Source: JBCDHN01 sp965224535
GTDB lineage: Bacteria; Verrucomicrobiota; Verrucomicrobiia; Verrucomicrobiales; DEV007
Direction: 5' to 3'
NCBI GenBank assembly: GCA_965224535.1
Contig: CBDCZR010000022.1
Span: 599,299-663,298 of the forward strand
Length of the DNA: 64,000 bases
Part shown: one piece after another, positions 51,394 to 60,655 of the stretch
How the letters are laid out: each line of letters starts with the position of its first letter
Numbering within the stretch: the stretch's first letter is position 1
Position numbers and translations under genes: made by a program
The notes under the pieces: model-generated
Told to the model about the DNA's origin: nothing
What the model saw: the letters and a program-made list of their open reading frames with translations, nothing else
Database searches by the model: none

Positions 51394-54300
51394 CTAGCTA
51401 TCCTGCGCCAACACGATGCGGAACCCTGTCATTGCCAGCCACCCCTGCCCGCCATAGCTACCGCGAGCACCAGATCGGGTGACAACATCATCGCCGTTGG
51501 TCCATGAGGCACCCCGAAAGACCCGATTGATGGGATTTTCAGGATTCATCAAATCTTCACACCACTCCGCGACATTTCCGCTCAGATCGTAGAGTCCGTT
51601 GGGTTCGGGAAGAAAAACTCCCACCGGAGCAGTTCGGCGATATCCATCGTCGTAACCAGGAATATACTTGGCAGGTTTGCCGGAATCCATCTCGCCTTCG
51701 CATTCCGCGCCGCGATAGTTACCGGCCAGTTTGGTTGGTGGCCAACTTGGACCCCACGGATAACCTTGAGCCGCCCAGCTTTTTTTGATTGGCGATTCAT
51801 CGTGGTTCTCCAATTGACCGATGCCAATGGCGCAACTCCATTCATGATCGGTTGGGAGGCGATATTTCTCCCCGGAACGGAGAATTCCAGCTCCCCTCTC
51901 ATGATTGGTTAACCATGCACAGAACGCTTGGGCATCTTCCCAGCTTACACTAACGACCGGGTGTTCGAAGCCTTGCTCCCAAGGAGCGCGTGCTTTGCGT
52001 CGATTGCGATCTTCTTTGAGGAAGCGTTCGTAGTCGATGACGCGAGTTTCCCAGATACTGAAGAGGATACGCCGGCCATCGGTGGGTCCGCCGGCTATGG
52101 CGACCGGTACGAAGCGCATACCAAGCTGGTTTTCGAACGGACGCGATTGCGTTGCTTGAGCAGGGACTTGCGTGGTGGGGAGATCGCGACCACCACGGGT
52201 AGAGTTGTGAAAAGTGACCGTTTCGCCATGGAGGTCGGCAGTGATGGGTAGGCTGGGTTCGCCACTATGGGTTCCTGAAGTATGGCTGGCACGGACATCC
52301 TGGTTTTCGACTTGCTCGGAGAGAGGAGTTACGGCAAACACCGGCTTCAGCCCGATGGCATACGGCGGGATAGGGTAGACCTTCCAGCAACCGCGTGCGG
52401 CTTTACGACAATAGTCTTCGTCAAGGTGGCAAATCTCACCCAAATCACCCCAAAAATGCCACTCGTCTTCCCCTTCGCGGGCAGCGCAAATTCCGATCTG
52501 CTTCTTGTTCGGCAGTTGTTTGGCGGATTTGCTCACCCAAGTCAAATTTTCCGGTTTCTTGCCCCGAATGTGAGCAAAGTGGCACGGATCGACTTCGCCA
52601 AATGACGCTGCCTGAATCGAGCGATTCCGCCCCAGTAAGAAGAAATCGTTGTTATCGCTCAACAACAAGGTTTGACCTTCCATCAAACCCCTTGTATCGC
52701 GGTTTCGAATCAGCGAAATGAGGCTGTCCTCGCGCCGCACAAAAATGTTCGGTCTGATCGCCTCGATTCCCGAATCCCAGCCGGGCGGGACTTCAAACGG
52801 ATCCTCACCGGGTGGAACGAACCCGCAAGCGACCACCGTTCCGTCCGCGCGCAAAGCCACCAGGTGATGGTCGCCGCGTGCAATGGCGACGATGTCTCTC
52901 CACGTTTCAACCGCGGCATACCACGTTTCGTGCTGATTCATCTGGAATCCGTCGCCATACCACCATGCCACTGTTCCGTCCGAGCGAAGGGCGGCGCCGG
53001 CTCTGTTAACCGAGGTGTCGATTCGCACGACTTCCTTCAGCCCGGCGGGCAGAAACGGCGCGTGTTCGGGGTTGAGCGCGCGTACTGTGCCATCGGCCAG
53101 CAGCACGATAGGCGAGGCCCAGTTTTCCGGTTCCAACACCCCGCTCACGGAGAAATCCACCACCTCGCCCGCATCCTCGGGGACAAATCCGCAGTGTTTG
53201 GCAAACGCATCACGAACCACTGGCTTGCCGTCCAAGCGCCAGGCCACCAACCGGCAAGGCGTCTTGGGCCGTTCGGGTTGCGGTAGCGGAAAAGTGAGTT
53301 CGCTCGACGGTTCCCGGAAAAACGGGTTCTTTGGCCGGTCATCGTTCGCTTTGGCTCCGACAGGTGGATTTGGCGTGAGCTTGGCTGGCGAATCTGCCAC
53401 CATTTGTGGCGAGTCACTGGCCTGCTGCTGCGAAAACCACACGAGCCCACCCACCAGTAGAAGCACGATCAGAACCGCCGCCCATGCTAATGGCCTCATT
53501 CCCGCCTTCTTCGTAGCCGCCTTGCCTTCGGATGTCCGGATCACGTCCACATCGCTACGCAAATCGGTCGCCTTCTGATAGCGCTCATCGGGGTTCTGCT
53601 CCATCGCCTTGAACACCACTCCATCGACGCGGGCATCCAGGTTTTCGACCCGTTTAGAGGGAGGTTTTACCGTGCCGCGCGGAATTTCGTGGGTTAGCAT
53701 CTCATAGAGCATGACGCCGAGGCTGTAGAGATCTGCACGGTGATCGACGGCATTGCTGTCGTCCATCTGCTCCGGGGCAATGTAGTGCGGAGTGCCCATG
53801 GCAACACCGCTCATCGTAAGGTCCAATTGGTCGGCGGGAGCAGCGTTTTCATTGGGCGAACCAGTGAGTTTGGCGAGACCAAAATCGCCGACTTTAATGA
53901 TGCCATCCGTGTTGAGAAAGATATTGGCGGGCTTGATATCGCGGTGGACGTAGCCTTTTTCGTGGGCGTACTGGAGAGCATCGCAAATCTGGCTGATGGC
54001 TTTGAGGGAGCCTTGTGAATCCAGCCCGTCACTACGAATAAGTTGGTGAAGATCCGCGCCATCAACGTATTCCATGACGAAATAGGCATGCCCAGCGGAA
54101 GTTTGGCCAAAGTCATAGATTTGGACAATGTTGGGGTGGTTGAGTTGGGCCAGCGATTTGGCTTCGCGCTTGAAACGGGCGTCAAACTCCGGATCGGCGC
54201 CGAGTTCGGCCGGGAGGAGTTTGATGGCGACTTGGCGCTCGAGATTGAGTTGGGTGGCACGATAGACCGCCCCCATGCCACCGCGGCCAAGGATGGCCGT

Positions 54301-54462
54301 AATGTCAAAGCCAGGGAAGAATGGGGTGAGTTCATCGGGCGATGGAGGCTCCCAGGATGCTGGAGCCGGGGTGGCAGGCTCGGTTTCGAGACTGGCAGCG
54401 AGGAGATCGCCAGGGTTTTGACCTGCGATTGTGGGTTTCGGGTTGGGTTCACTCTGACTCAT
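51394..54462 (-). CDS. Ser/Thr kinase - TM - RCC1-like - FGE-like protein
   Basis: 1022 residues. Kinase at about 50-315: LGRGGMGAVYRA, AIKLL, HRDIKPAN, GDFGLAKL and GTPHYIAPEQ. Membrane helix near 327-348. Residues about 400-570 look like RCC1/BNR-type repeats (LLADGTVRALN, LRSDGTVAWWYG, LRADGTVVACG). The FGE/C-lectin-like domain (about 790-1022) has YRLPTDHEWSCAIG, GNVAEWCEDL and FRGASW but no catalytic Cys pair. A trans-envelope sensor kinase by layout. It is divergent from an ECF-like sigma gene and heads the cluster containing the TIR and STAND genes. Confidence 0.92.
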   Translation of the reverse strand: MSQSEPNPKPTIAGQNPGDLLAASLETEPATPAPASWEPPSPDELTPFFPGFDITAILGRGGMGAVYRATQLNLERQVAIKLLPAELGADPEFDARFKREAKSLAQLNHPNIVQIYDFGQTSAGHAYFVMEYVDGADLHQLIRSDGLDSQGSLKAISQICDALQYAHEKGYVHRDIKPANIFLNTDGIIKVGDFGLAKLTGSPNENAAPADQLDLTMSGVAMGTPHYIAPEQMDDSNAVDHRADLYSLGVMLYEMLTHEIPRGTVKPPSKRVENLDARVDGVVFKAMEQNPDERYQKATDLRSDVDVIRTSEGKAATKKAGMRPLAWAAVLIVLLLVGGLVWFSQQQASDSPQMVADSPAKLTPNPPVGAKANDDRPKNPFFREPSSELTFPLPQPERPKTPCRLVAWRLDGKPVVRDAFAKHCGFVPEDAGEVVDFSVSGVLEPENWASPIVLLADGTVRALNPEHAPFLPAGLKEVVRIDTSVNRAGAALRSDGTVAWWYGDGFQMNQHETWYAAVETWRDIVAIARGDHHLVALRADGTVVACGFVPPGEDPFEVPPGWDSGIEAIRPNIFVRREDSLISLIRNRDTRGLMEGQTLLLSDNNDFFLLGRNRSIQAASFGEVDPCHFAHIRGKKPENLTWVSKSAKQLPNKKQIGICAAREGEDEWHFWGDLGEICHLDEDYCRKAARGCWKVYPIPPYAIGLKPVFAVTPLSEQVENQDVRASHTSGTHSGEPSLPITADLHGETVTFHNSTRGGRDLPTTQVPAQATQSRPFENQLGMRFVPVAIAGGPTDGRRILFSIWETRVIDYERFLKEDRNRRKARAPWEQGFEHPVVSVSWEDAQAFCAWLTNHERGAGILRSGEKYRLPTDHEWSCAIGIGQLENHDESPIKKSWAAQGYPWGPSWPPTKLAGNYRGAECEGEMDSGKPAKYIPGYDDGYRRTAPVGVFLPEPNGLYDLSGNVAEWCEDLMNPENPINRVFRGASWTNGDDVVTRSGARGSYGGQGWLAMTGFRIVLAQDS

Positions 54463-54563
54463 GGCTGGTTACTTTGTTCCTTCAGGATTTATCGCGGAGC
54501 ATTACAGATTTGGAGAGTTTTTTTGGGAATGGGTCCGAAATATTGTTTGAACCGGACCTGGGA

Positions 54564-55292
54564 ATGCAGCGAATGTGTTTGCGCAAGATGTTTGAGAGCA
54601 CCCGATGGAGTCTCGTTTCCCGCGTTAAAGAAGGGGCACAGAACGTTCAAACCGCTCAGCGGGCGCTGGAGGAACTGTGCCAAATCTACTGGACGCCGCT
54701 CTATGCTTTTGTGCGGCGTTCCGGATACGAACCGGCAGCGGCCGAAGATCTGGTGCAAGGATTTTTCCTGGCGGCGATGGAGAAAGGATTGTTCGCGGCG
54801 GCGGATGCGGAGAAAGGGCGAATGCGCAACTTTTTGATTACCGCGTTGAAGCGGTTTTTGGTCAACGAAGATGAGAAAGCGCGAGCGCAAAAACGGGGTG
54901 GCAAGGTGGGTTGGGTTTGGATTGATGCCGAAGCGGGCGAGGTGGCGATTGCCGCGGAACTAGTCGATGACAGCTTGACGCCGGATGCTGCTTACGATCG
55001 GCGTTGGGCATGTGCGTTGCTGGATCGGGTTCTGCAACGTTTGCGCGAAGAGCATGCAGAGCGAGGAAAGGAGCCGCTGTTCGAGACCTTGGCGCCGATG
55101 CTTTCCCGGATTGACCCGGAGTTGATGGAAAAAGCGGTCAAGGAACTATGCAGCGAGCCGAACGCGGTGCGGGTAGCGTTGCACAGGTTTCGCAAACGGT
55201 ATCGCGAGTTGGTGCGCGAGGAAGTGGCGGAAACGCTGCAACCTGGTGAGGATGTGGACGAGGAGGTTCGGGCGCTGATGGGGCTGTTTTAG
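54564..55292 (+). CDS. ECF-like sigma factor of the kinase-linked type
   Basis: About 242 residues from the ATG at 54564 (ATGs at 54573 and 54588 also possible; the longer ORF overlaps the kinase gene and is rejected). Region 2: TRWSLVSRVKEG, IYWTPLYAFVRRSGYEPAAA and EDLVQGFFLAAMEKGL; a degenerate region 4 near 180-225 (AVRVALHRFRKRYRELVREE). This group stands beside Hanks kinases in Planctomycetes and Verrucomicrobia, and phosphorylation by the partner kinase is a likely control. Confidence 0.85.
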   Translation: MQRMCLRKMFESTRWSLVSRVKEGAQNVQTAQRALEELCQIYWTPLYAFVRRSGYEPAAAEDLVQGFFLAAMEKGLFAAADAEKGRMRNFLITALKRFLVNEDEKARAQKRGGKVGWVWIDAEAGEVAIAAELVDDSLTPDAAYDRRWACALLDRVLQRLREEHAERGKEPLFETLAPMLSRIDPELMEKAVKELCSEPNAVRVALHRFRKRYRELVREEVAETLQPGEDVDEEVRALMGLF

Positions 55293-55540
55293 CAGGGAAC
55301 GAAGCGGTTCGCTCCATCAGGACGGGCTAGATTCTGGGCGCATTGGAATTTCGATGTCCGCTTCGACTTCGACGACGGGGGTTGCGTTTTGCTGTGCATC
55401 GAGGCATACACTCGGAATCCGAGAATGAGGAATGCGAATGATCACACATCGGATGTGGATGGGATCGGCAGGTCGTAGGGAGGAACTTGCGAATTCGGCG
55501 TGTAACCTGGCTCTTACGAGTGGGAGTATTAGTTTGAACA
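55293..55540. other. Intergenic region before the sulfatase
   Basis: About 248 bp with no credible gene. A short palindrome CTCGGAATCCGAG lies near 55410. It must contain the promoter for the downstream sulfatase operon; no consensus is obvious. Confidence 0.4.
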
Positions 55541-57118
55541 ATGATCAGGAAATCTACCACTCTTTCTTTTGGATGGGTCATCCTTGCGTCGTTAGGCTTG
55601 GCAGCCGAGCGTCCTAACATTGTCCTCATTCTTTCGGACGACCTGTCCTACCGCGATCTCAGCAGCTACGGGCAGAAACACTACCAAACACCAAACCTCG
55701 ACAAGCTCGTTGGGGGAGGTTTGCGCTTCACGCGGGCCTACGCCGGTTCTCCGGAATGCGCGCCGACGCGCGCCAGCATCCTAACGGGCATGCACATGGG
55801 TCATTGCCGCATTCGGGCGAACAACTCGGCACGGGGGCAGGATCACTTGCTGGATTCGGACGTCACCATCGCTGAGGTGTTGAAGCGCGCCGGTTACCGC
55901 ACCTGCTTTTCCGGCAAATGGGGCGTGGGGCTGCCGGGAACCGAAGGGGTGCCGCACAAACAGGGCTTCGATCTGGCCTACGGCTTTTACGATCAGTTGC
56001 GGGCGCACACGTTTTTCCCGGAATTTATGATGCGCAACGGCGAGCGGATCGAATTGCCTCAGAACGTAGGCTTCAACATGCCGCGGCTGCGCAAAGTTCG
56101 CGCGCCGGGGAATGAGAACCTCTACGATTCGAACGGCCGTTTGCAGGCGGACGGAACACCAAACCCACAGGCGGCGAGCTACGCCGAGGACCTGATTCTG
56201 AAGGCCGCGCTTAGTTTCATCGGAGATCGAGACTCTGGAGGCGATCCGTTCTTTCTCTACTACGCCACGCAACTGCCGCATGGACCGTGCATCGTTCCCG
56301 ATATCGGGAAATTCCTCGATCGTGAGGGTTGGACGCAAACCCAACGCGAGTGGGCGGCGATGGTCGAGTATCTCGATCGTAGTGTTGGTGAGCTTGTCAG
56401 GGCGCTGGAGGACGGCGGGCATCTGGACAACACATTGATTCTCTTTGCGGGCGATAACGGCTACAGCCAGTGGGGTTACCTTGGGAGGAAAGCTTGGACG
56501 GATGATCCAGTCTTCCGGAACAAAGGGCCGTGGCCCAAAGGCAAGTTCAGCGTGACGCACGAAGGCGGCGTGCGTGTTCCGTTCTTCGCGTATTGGAAGG
56601 GAATGATCGAACCGGGCGAAAGTGATCATCTCGTCGCGTTCTACGACGTTCTGGCTACCGCGGCGGATCTGGCCGGCGTTGAGAATCCGCCCGACACGGA
56701 TGGCATTAGTTTTGCGCCGACTTTGCTGGGCAGGCAAGGCGAGCAGAAGAAACATCCGTATCTCTACTGGGAAAATGGCACGCGCGATCCGCACGTGCAG
56801 ACGGTCCGCCTTGGCGAACGCTGGTGGGCGACGCGCGAGCATCCTGACAAACCCGTTCAACTTTACGAAATCGAATCGGACATCCTTTGCGAACATGATT
56901 TGGCGTCGCGGCATCCGGAGATTGTGGCGCAGGTTCGCGATATTTTCACCGAAGCACACGAAGACAGCGAGTGGTTCCGCAATCCCGGCGACAGCGACGC
57001 CTATTTTTCGGCAAAAGTCGCCAAAGCCCGCGCCGAGGGCAGCTTGCAGGTTCCCACCCCGCCAAATGGAATGGAGCTGAGCGAGAAGTGGAAGCAAATC
57101 ATCGCCGAGAAAGAATGA
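55541..57118 (+). CDS. Secreted sulfatase
   Basis: 525 residues with a leader to SLGLAAERP. Motifs: LSDDLSYRDLSSYG, CAPTRASILTGMHMGH, SGKWGVG, FAGDNGYSQW and HEGGVRVPFFAYWKG, ending ELSEKWKQIIAEKE. The long segment after the active site and the LYEIESD end are typical of S1 sulfatases. Its N-terminal third is duplicated as the fragment at 42 kb. It begins the plus-strand cassette with DUF1501, ECF sigma, FecR-LamG and another sulfatase. Confidence 0.92.
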   Translation: MIRKSTTLSFGWVILASLGLAAERPNIVLILSDDLSYRDLSSYGQKHYQTPNLDKLVGGGLRFTRAYAGSPECAPTRASILTGMHMGHCRIRANNSARGQDHLLDSDVTIAEVLKRAGYRTCFSGKWGVGLPGTEGVPHKQGFDLAYGFYDQLRAHTFFPEFMMRNGERIELPQNVGFNMPRLRKVRAPGNENLYDSNGRLQADGTPNPQAASYAEDLILKAALSFIGDRDSGGDPFFLYYATQLPHGPCIVPDIGKFLDREGWTQTQREWAAMVEYLDRSVGELVRALEDGGHLDNTLILFAGDNGYSQWGYLGRKAWTDDPVFRNKGPWPKGKFSVTHEGGVRVPFFAYWKGMIEPGESDHLVAFYDVLATAADLAGVENPPDTDGISFAPTLLGRQGEQKKHPYLYWENGTRDPHVQTVRLGERWWATREHPDKPVQLYEIESDILCEHDLASRHPEIVAQVRDIFTEAHEDSEWFRNPGDSDAYFSAKVAKARAEGSLQVPTPPNGMELSEKWKQIIAEKE

Positions 57119-57170
57119 CGATGTAACCGATTGCCGCGATTGTGGAGTTCTTAGTTTTAGCTGCAAACGA

Positions 57171-58617
57171 ATGAATCCTGCTCAGCAACTCCAGCGCGAT
57201 ACGCTTAATCACGACACACGGCGGCATTTTCTGCGGAATTGCACCACGGGCCTTGGCGCGATGTGGCTCGGAACGCAGGCGGCTTCAGTCGCTGCCGGAC
57301 GGCCCGACCTGCCCCATTTCGCGCCGCGGGCCAAGCGCGTCATCTTCATGCACATGGCCGGCGCGCCAAGCACGCTGGAGATGTTCGACTACAAGCCGGA
57401 ACTGGCCAAACTGGACGGCCGGGATTGTCCGCAATCGTTTCTCGAAGGCAAACGCTTCGCCTTCATTCAGGGCGTGCCTCAGATGCTCGGCCCGCAGTTT
57501 CCGTTTCATCGCGCGGGCGAAAGCGGGCAAGTGGATTTCGGATCGGTTTCCACATCTGGAAACGGTGATCGACGATCTGTGCTTCATCAAATCCATGCGC
57601 ACCGATCAGTTCAATCACGCCCCGGCGCAGTTTCTCGTCCACACTGGAAACCAGAATCTTGGTTACCCGTCGATTGGTTCGTGGACAACCTACGGGCTGG
57701 GTTCTGACAACGAGAATCTGCCCGGCTTCATCGTCTTGCTCTCCGGCGGCAAAGGGCCGTCGGCCGGGAAATCGGCGTGGGGCTCGGGATTTCTTCCCTC
57801 GGTCTATCAAGGTGTGCAATGCCGCTCGAAGGGTGAGCCGGTTTTGTATCTTTCAAATCCAAAGGGCGTAACCAGTTCGCTACGCCGTCGCACCCTGGAC
57901 GCGATCAATCGAATCAACCAACGAACCTACGAAGAGGTCGGCGATCCGGAGACGCTAACGCGGATCGACCAATATGAAATGGCGTTTCGGATGCAGACCA
58001 GCGCCACCGAAGCCTTCGATATCGCGAGCGAACCGGATTCGATCCAACAACTCTACGGCGCTGAGCCGGGCGCGGAGTCGTTTGCCAATAACTGCCTGCT
58101 GGCGCGTCGCTTGGCCGAACGTGGTGTGCGTTACATCCAGCTCTTCGATTGGGGCTGGGATTCCCACGGCGTCTCCCAGAACAACGCCCTCAACGACGGG
58201 TTCAAGAATCTCTGCCACCGCATTGACCAACCCATGGCCGCGTTGATAACCGATCTGAAACAGCGCGGGTTGCTGGACGACACCTTGCTGGTTTGGGGAG
58301 GCGAATTCGGGCGCACCCCGATGCAGGAAAACCGGGGTGGCAAGAAGACGAAATTCGTCGGCCGCGATCACAACCCGGGCGCGTTCACCTATTGGATGGC
58401 TGGAGGCGGCGTCAAGAGCGGCCTGAGCTACGGCGAATCTGACGAGGTCGGTTATGAATCGGTGATCGACCCGGTTTCGCCGCACGATCTGCACGCCACG
58501 ATGCTGCGTTTGTTAGGCTTCGATCACCGGCGGCTGACGTATCCGTTTCAGGGGCTCGATCAGCGACTTAGCAATGTGACCAAACCCTCGCGGGTGATTG
58601 AGGATATCATGATTTGA
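57171..58617 (+). pseudogene. DUF1501 gene split by a one-base insertion
   Basis: The first 120 codons in frame from 57171 give a Tat-like leader (TRRHFLRNCTTGLGAMWLG) and the start of DUF1501 (KRVIFMHMAGAPSTLEMFDY). From about 57531 the good sequence moves to the other frame (WISDRFPHLETVIDDLCFIK ... LLVWGGEFGRTP ... DHNPGAFTYWMAGGG) to the stop at 58617. An extra G at about 57531 (CAAGTGG for CAATGG) explains it. Without it the protein would be about 480 residues, the normal length. A sequencing error is possible. Confidence 0.88.
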
Positions 58618-58618
58618 G

Positions 58619-59137
58619 ATGAAGGACTCACCCGACGAGCGTTTTATCACCGCGTTTACCGATGCGCAATCCTCTCTGCGTGGATTCTGCGTTTCGTCGG
58701 TAGGCAATCCGGAGGACGCGAAGGACGTTTTCCAGAAAACCTGCCTCGTGCTCTGGAAAAAGTCCGGCGACTGGGATCCGGAGACGCCGTTTCTGCGTTG
58801 GGCCTTCGCCGTCGCGCGGTACGAGGTGTTGGCTTATGTTCGCGATTCGGCGCGCGACCGGTTGGTGTTTGACGAAGATGTGGTAGAGGCAATGACGGGG
58901 ACGACTGAGCGGATCGCTGAAGCGCAGCCGGAACGCGCCGATGCTCTTGCGGTTTGCTTGAGCGGCCTCAAACCAGAGCATCGCAATCTCATAAACGATT
59001 TCTACGTCCACGGATACACCATGAAGGAAATCAGCCAACGTCGCAGCCGTGGCCTCAGTGCGGTCAAGGTTATGATGATGAGATTGCGACAAACCTTGGC
59101 GGCTTGCATCGAAGACCGATTGGCAGAGCAACCCTGA
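58619..59137 (+). CDS. ECF sigma factor
   Basis: 172 residues starting one base after the DUF1501 stop. Region 2: NPEDAKDVFQKTCLVLWKKS and LRWAFAVARYEVLAYVRDSA; region 4: LKPEHRNLINDFYVHGYTMK and RGLSAVKVMMMRLRQTLAAC. Same group as the sigma factor at 35.2 kb. Followed after 12 bp by its FecR-LamG partner. Confidence 0.92.
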   Translation: MKDSPDERFITAFTDAQSSLRGFCVSSVGNPEDAKDVFQKTCLVLWKKSGDWDPETPFLRWAFAVARYEVLAYVRDSARDRLVFDEDVVEAMTGTTERIAEAQPERADALAVCLSGLKPEHRNLINDFYVHGYTMKEISQRRSRGLSAVKVMMMRLRQTLAACIEDRLAEQP

Positions 59138-59149
59138 CAAACCGACAAA

Positions 59150-60655
59150 ATGAACCCGAGCCAGAAACGGATCGCCGAATTGCTTCTGGAGAGTCACCAC
59201 AAGGACGACTTTTCGGTAAAGCTTCGAGGGGAACTGAACGATTTGCTGCGAGAGAGCGAGGAGAACCGCGAATTCGCGGCGCGTTTCTTGCTGGATGGCG
59301 AAACGCTGACGGAGTTGCTCGCCACCGATGAAATCTGGGATATCTCCGCACGCCGCCGTCACCACGCGCCTGAGCCATCTCACCGGCCTCGGCTGTTTCG
59401 CTGGATTCCGGCAGCTGCTGCAGCGCTTCTAGTTGTGTCAGGGCTCGGCTTCTGGCTTTTTCAAAGGGAAGCTCCATTACCAGTGGCCACGATTCTGGAT
59501 CAGGCTAACGCGGTATTTGATCAAGTTTTGCCGGAGAACGGACACCTCGAAACAAGGAACTATGCGCTCGGCTCTGGGATGGTGACGATTGGGTTTCGCA
59601 ACGGCGTGAAGATGACGGTTCGCGGACCGGCGGAGTTCGAAATCGTGGACGAATTCCGCGTCATCCTAAGCCGCGGCCAAGCACGCGCGTTTGCGCCGGA
59701 AAGCGGGCACGGCTTCACGATCGAGACGCCTGAAGCTGACCTTGTCGATCTTGGAACGGAGTTTGGCGTGTCGGTTGATCCCGATTCCGGCGAAAGCCAG
59801 GTACAGGTCTTTGATGGGTGGGTGGATGTGAAGCAACGACGTGGCAAGACCCCGATTGCTTCGTTGAAATTCGGCGATTCCGCGCGAATTCACCGCGGTG
59901 GCGTAGAGCCAATTCGCGCTCCCGAGCCTAACACCTTTCCCACGCCTGCTGATTTGGCCGTCGCCCGCTGGCAACGGCTCGACCGCGAACTGCGCGAGGA
60001 CAAAGACGTCCTGTTTTACTACGCCTTCAACCGGCTCGACGATGATGATCGCAGGCTCGTGGACGAAGCCGAACACGGTGAGGCAATTCACGGCAAAATC
60101 GTCGGCGCCCGCTGGGTCACAGGTCGATGGGCAGGCAAAGGCGCACTGCTTTTCGATCAGGCGGGAGACGCGGTGGAGCTCGAGATACCGGGCGAGTTGC
60201 CGCAGTTCACGTTTTCAGCTTGGCTCAATGTCGACCGGTTCGACTACGGGCTAACGCCGATTCTAAACTCAGCCGGATGGGAGGAGGGCGACTTCCATCT
60301 TCAGTTTTCCCGCAGCCAAGGCACGGTGTTCGCCGCGGTTTACCCGAGCAATCTCAGATCCGCTCCGGCCAGCCCATTTCCGTTGGGACAATGGGTGCAC
60401 TTGGCGGCCGTGGTGGATATCGAAACGGGTAAGGCTTCGACTTGGGTTAACGGGCGACGTGCGATACGCTCCCAGTTGTCCGAAGAAGCGATATCGCGAC
60501 CGGGTCTCTGCCGGTTGGGTGCGTGGTTAGCTGAAGATCCGGCTAAGAAGGGTCGCTCTCGGGAGTTCAAGGGACGCATGGATGAAGTGGTCCTCTGGCG
60601 TCGCGTGCTAAGCCCCAAGGAGATTCGGCGACTGGCTGCGAGGGGAAGGCCGTGA
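59150..60655 (+). CDS. FecR-domain membrane protein with LamG ectodomain
   Basis: 501 residues: short cytoplasmic N-terminus, membrane helix near 85-105 (IPAAAAALLVVSGLGFWLF), FecR (about 120-240; SRGQARAFAPESGHGFTIE and DLGTEFGVSVDPDSGESQV) and a C-terminal LamG domain (about 300-490; GEAIHGKIVGARWVTGRW and LGQWVHLAAVVDIETGKAST). Organisation and motifs parallel the 33.7 kb gene, with clear sequence divergence. Presumed glycan-sensing regulator of the upstream sigma factor. Confidence 0.92.
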   Translation: MNPSQKRIAELLLESHHKDDFSVKLRGELNDLLRESEENREFAARFLLDGETLTELLATDEIWDISARRRHHAPEPSHRPRLFRWIPAAAAALLVVSGLGFWLFQREAPLPVATILDQANAVFDQVLPENGHLETRNYALGSGMVTIGFRNGVKMTVRGPAEFEIVDEFRVILSRGQARAFAPESGHGFTIETPEADLVDLGTEFGVSVDPDSGESQVQVFDGWVDVKQRRGKTPIASLKFGDSARIHRGGVEPIRAPEPNTFPTPADLAVARWQRLDRELREDKDVLFYYAFNRLDDDDRRLVDEAEHGEAIHGKIVGARWVTGRWAGKGALLFDQAGDAVELEIPGELPQFTFSAWLNVDRFDYGLTPILNSAGWEEGDFHLQFSRSQGTVFAAVYPSNLRSAPASPFPLGQWVHLAAVVDIETGKASTWVNGRRAIRSQLSEEAISRPGLCRLGAWLAEDPAKKGRSREFKGRMDEVVLWRRVLSPKEIRRLAARGRP

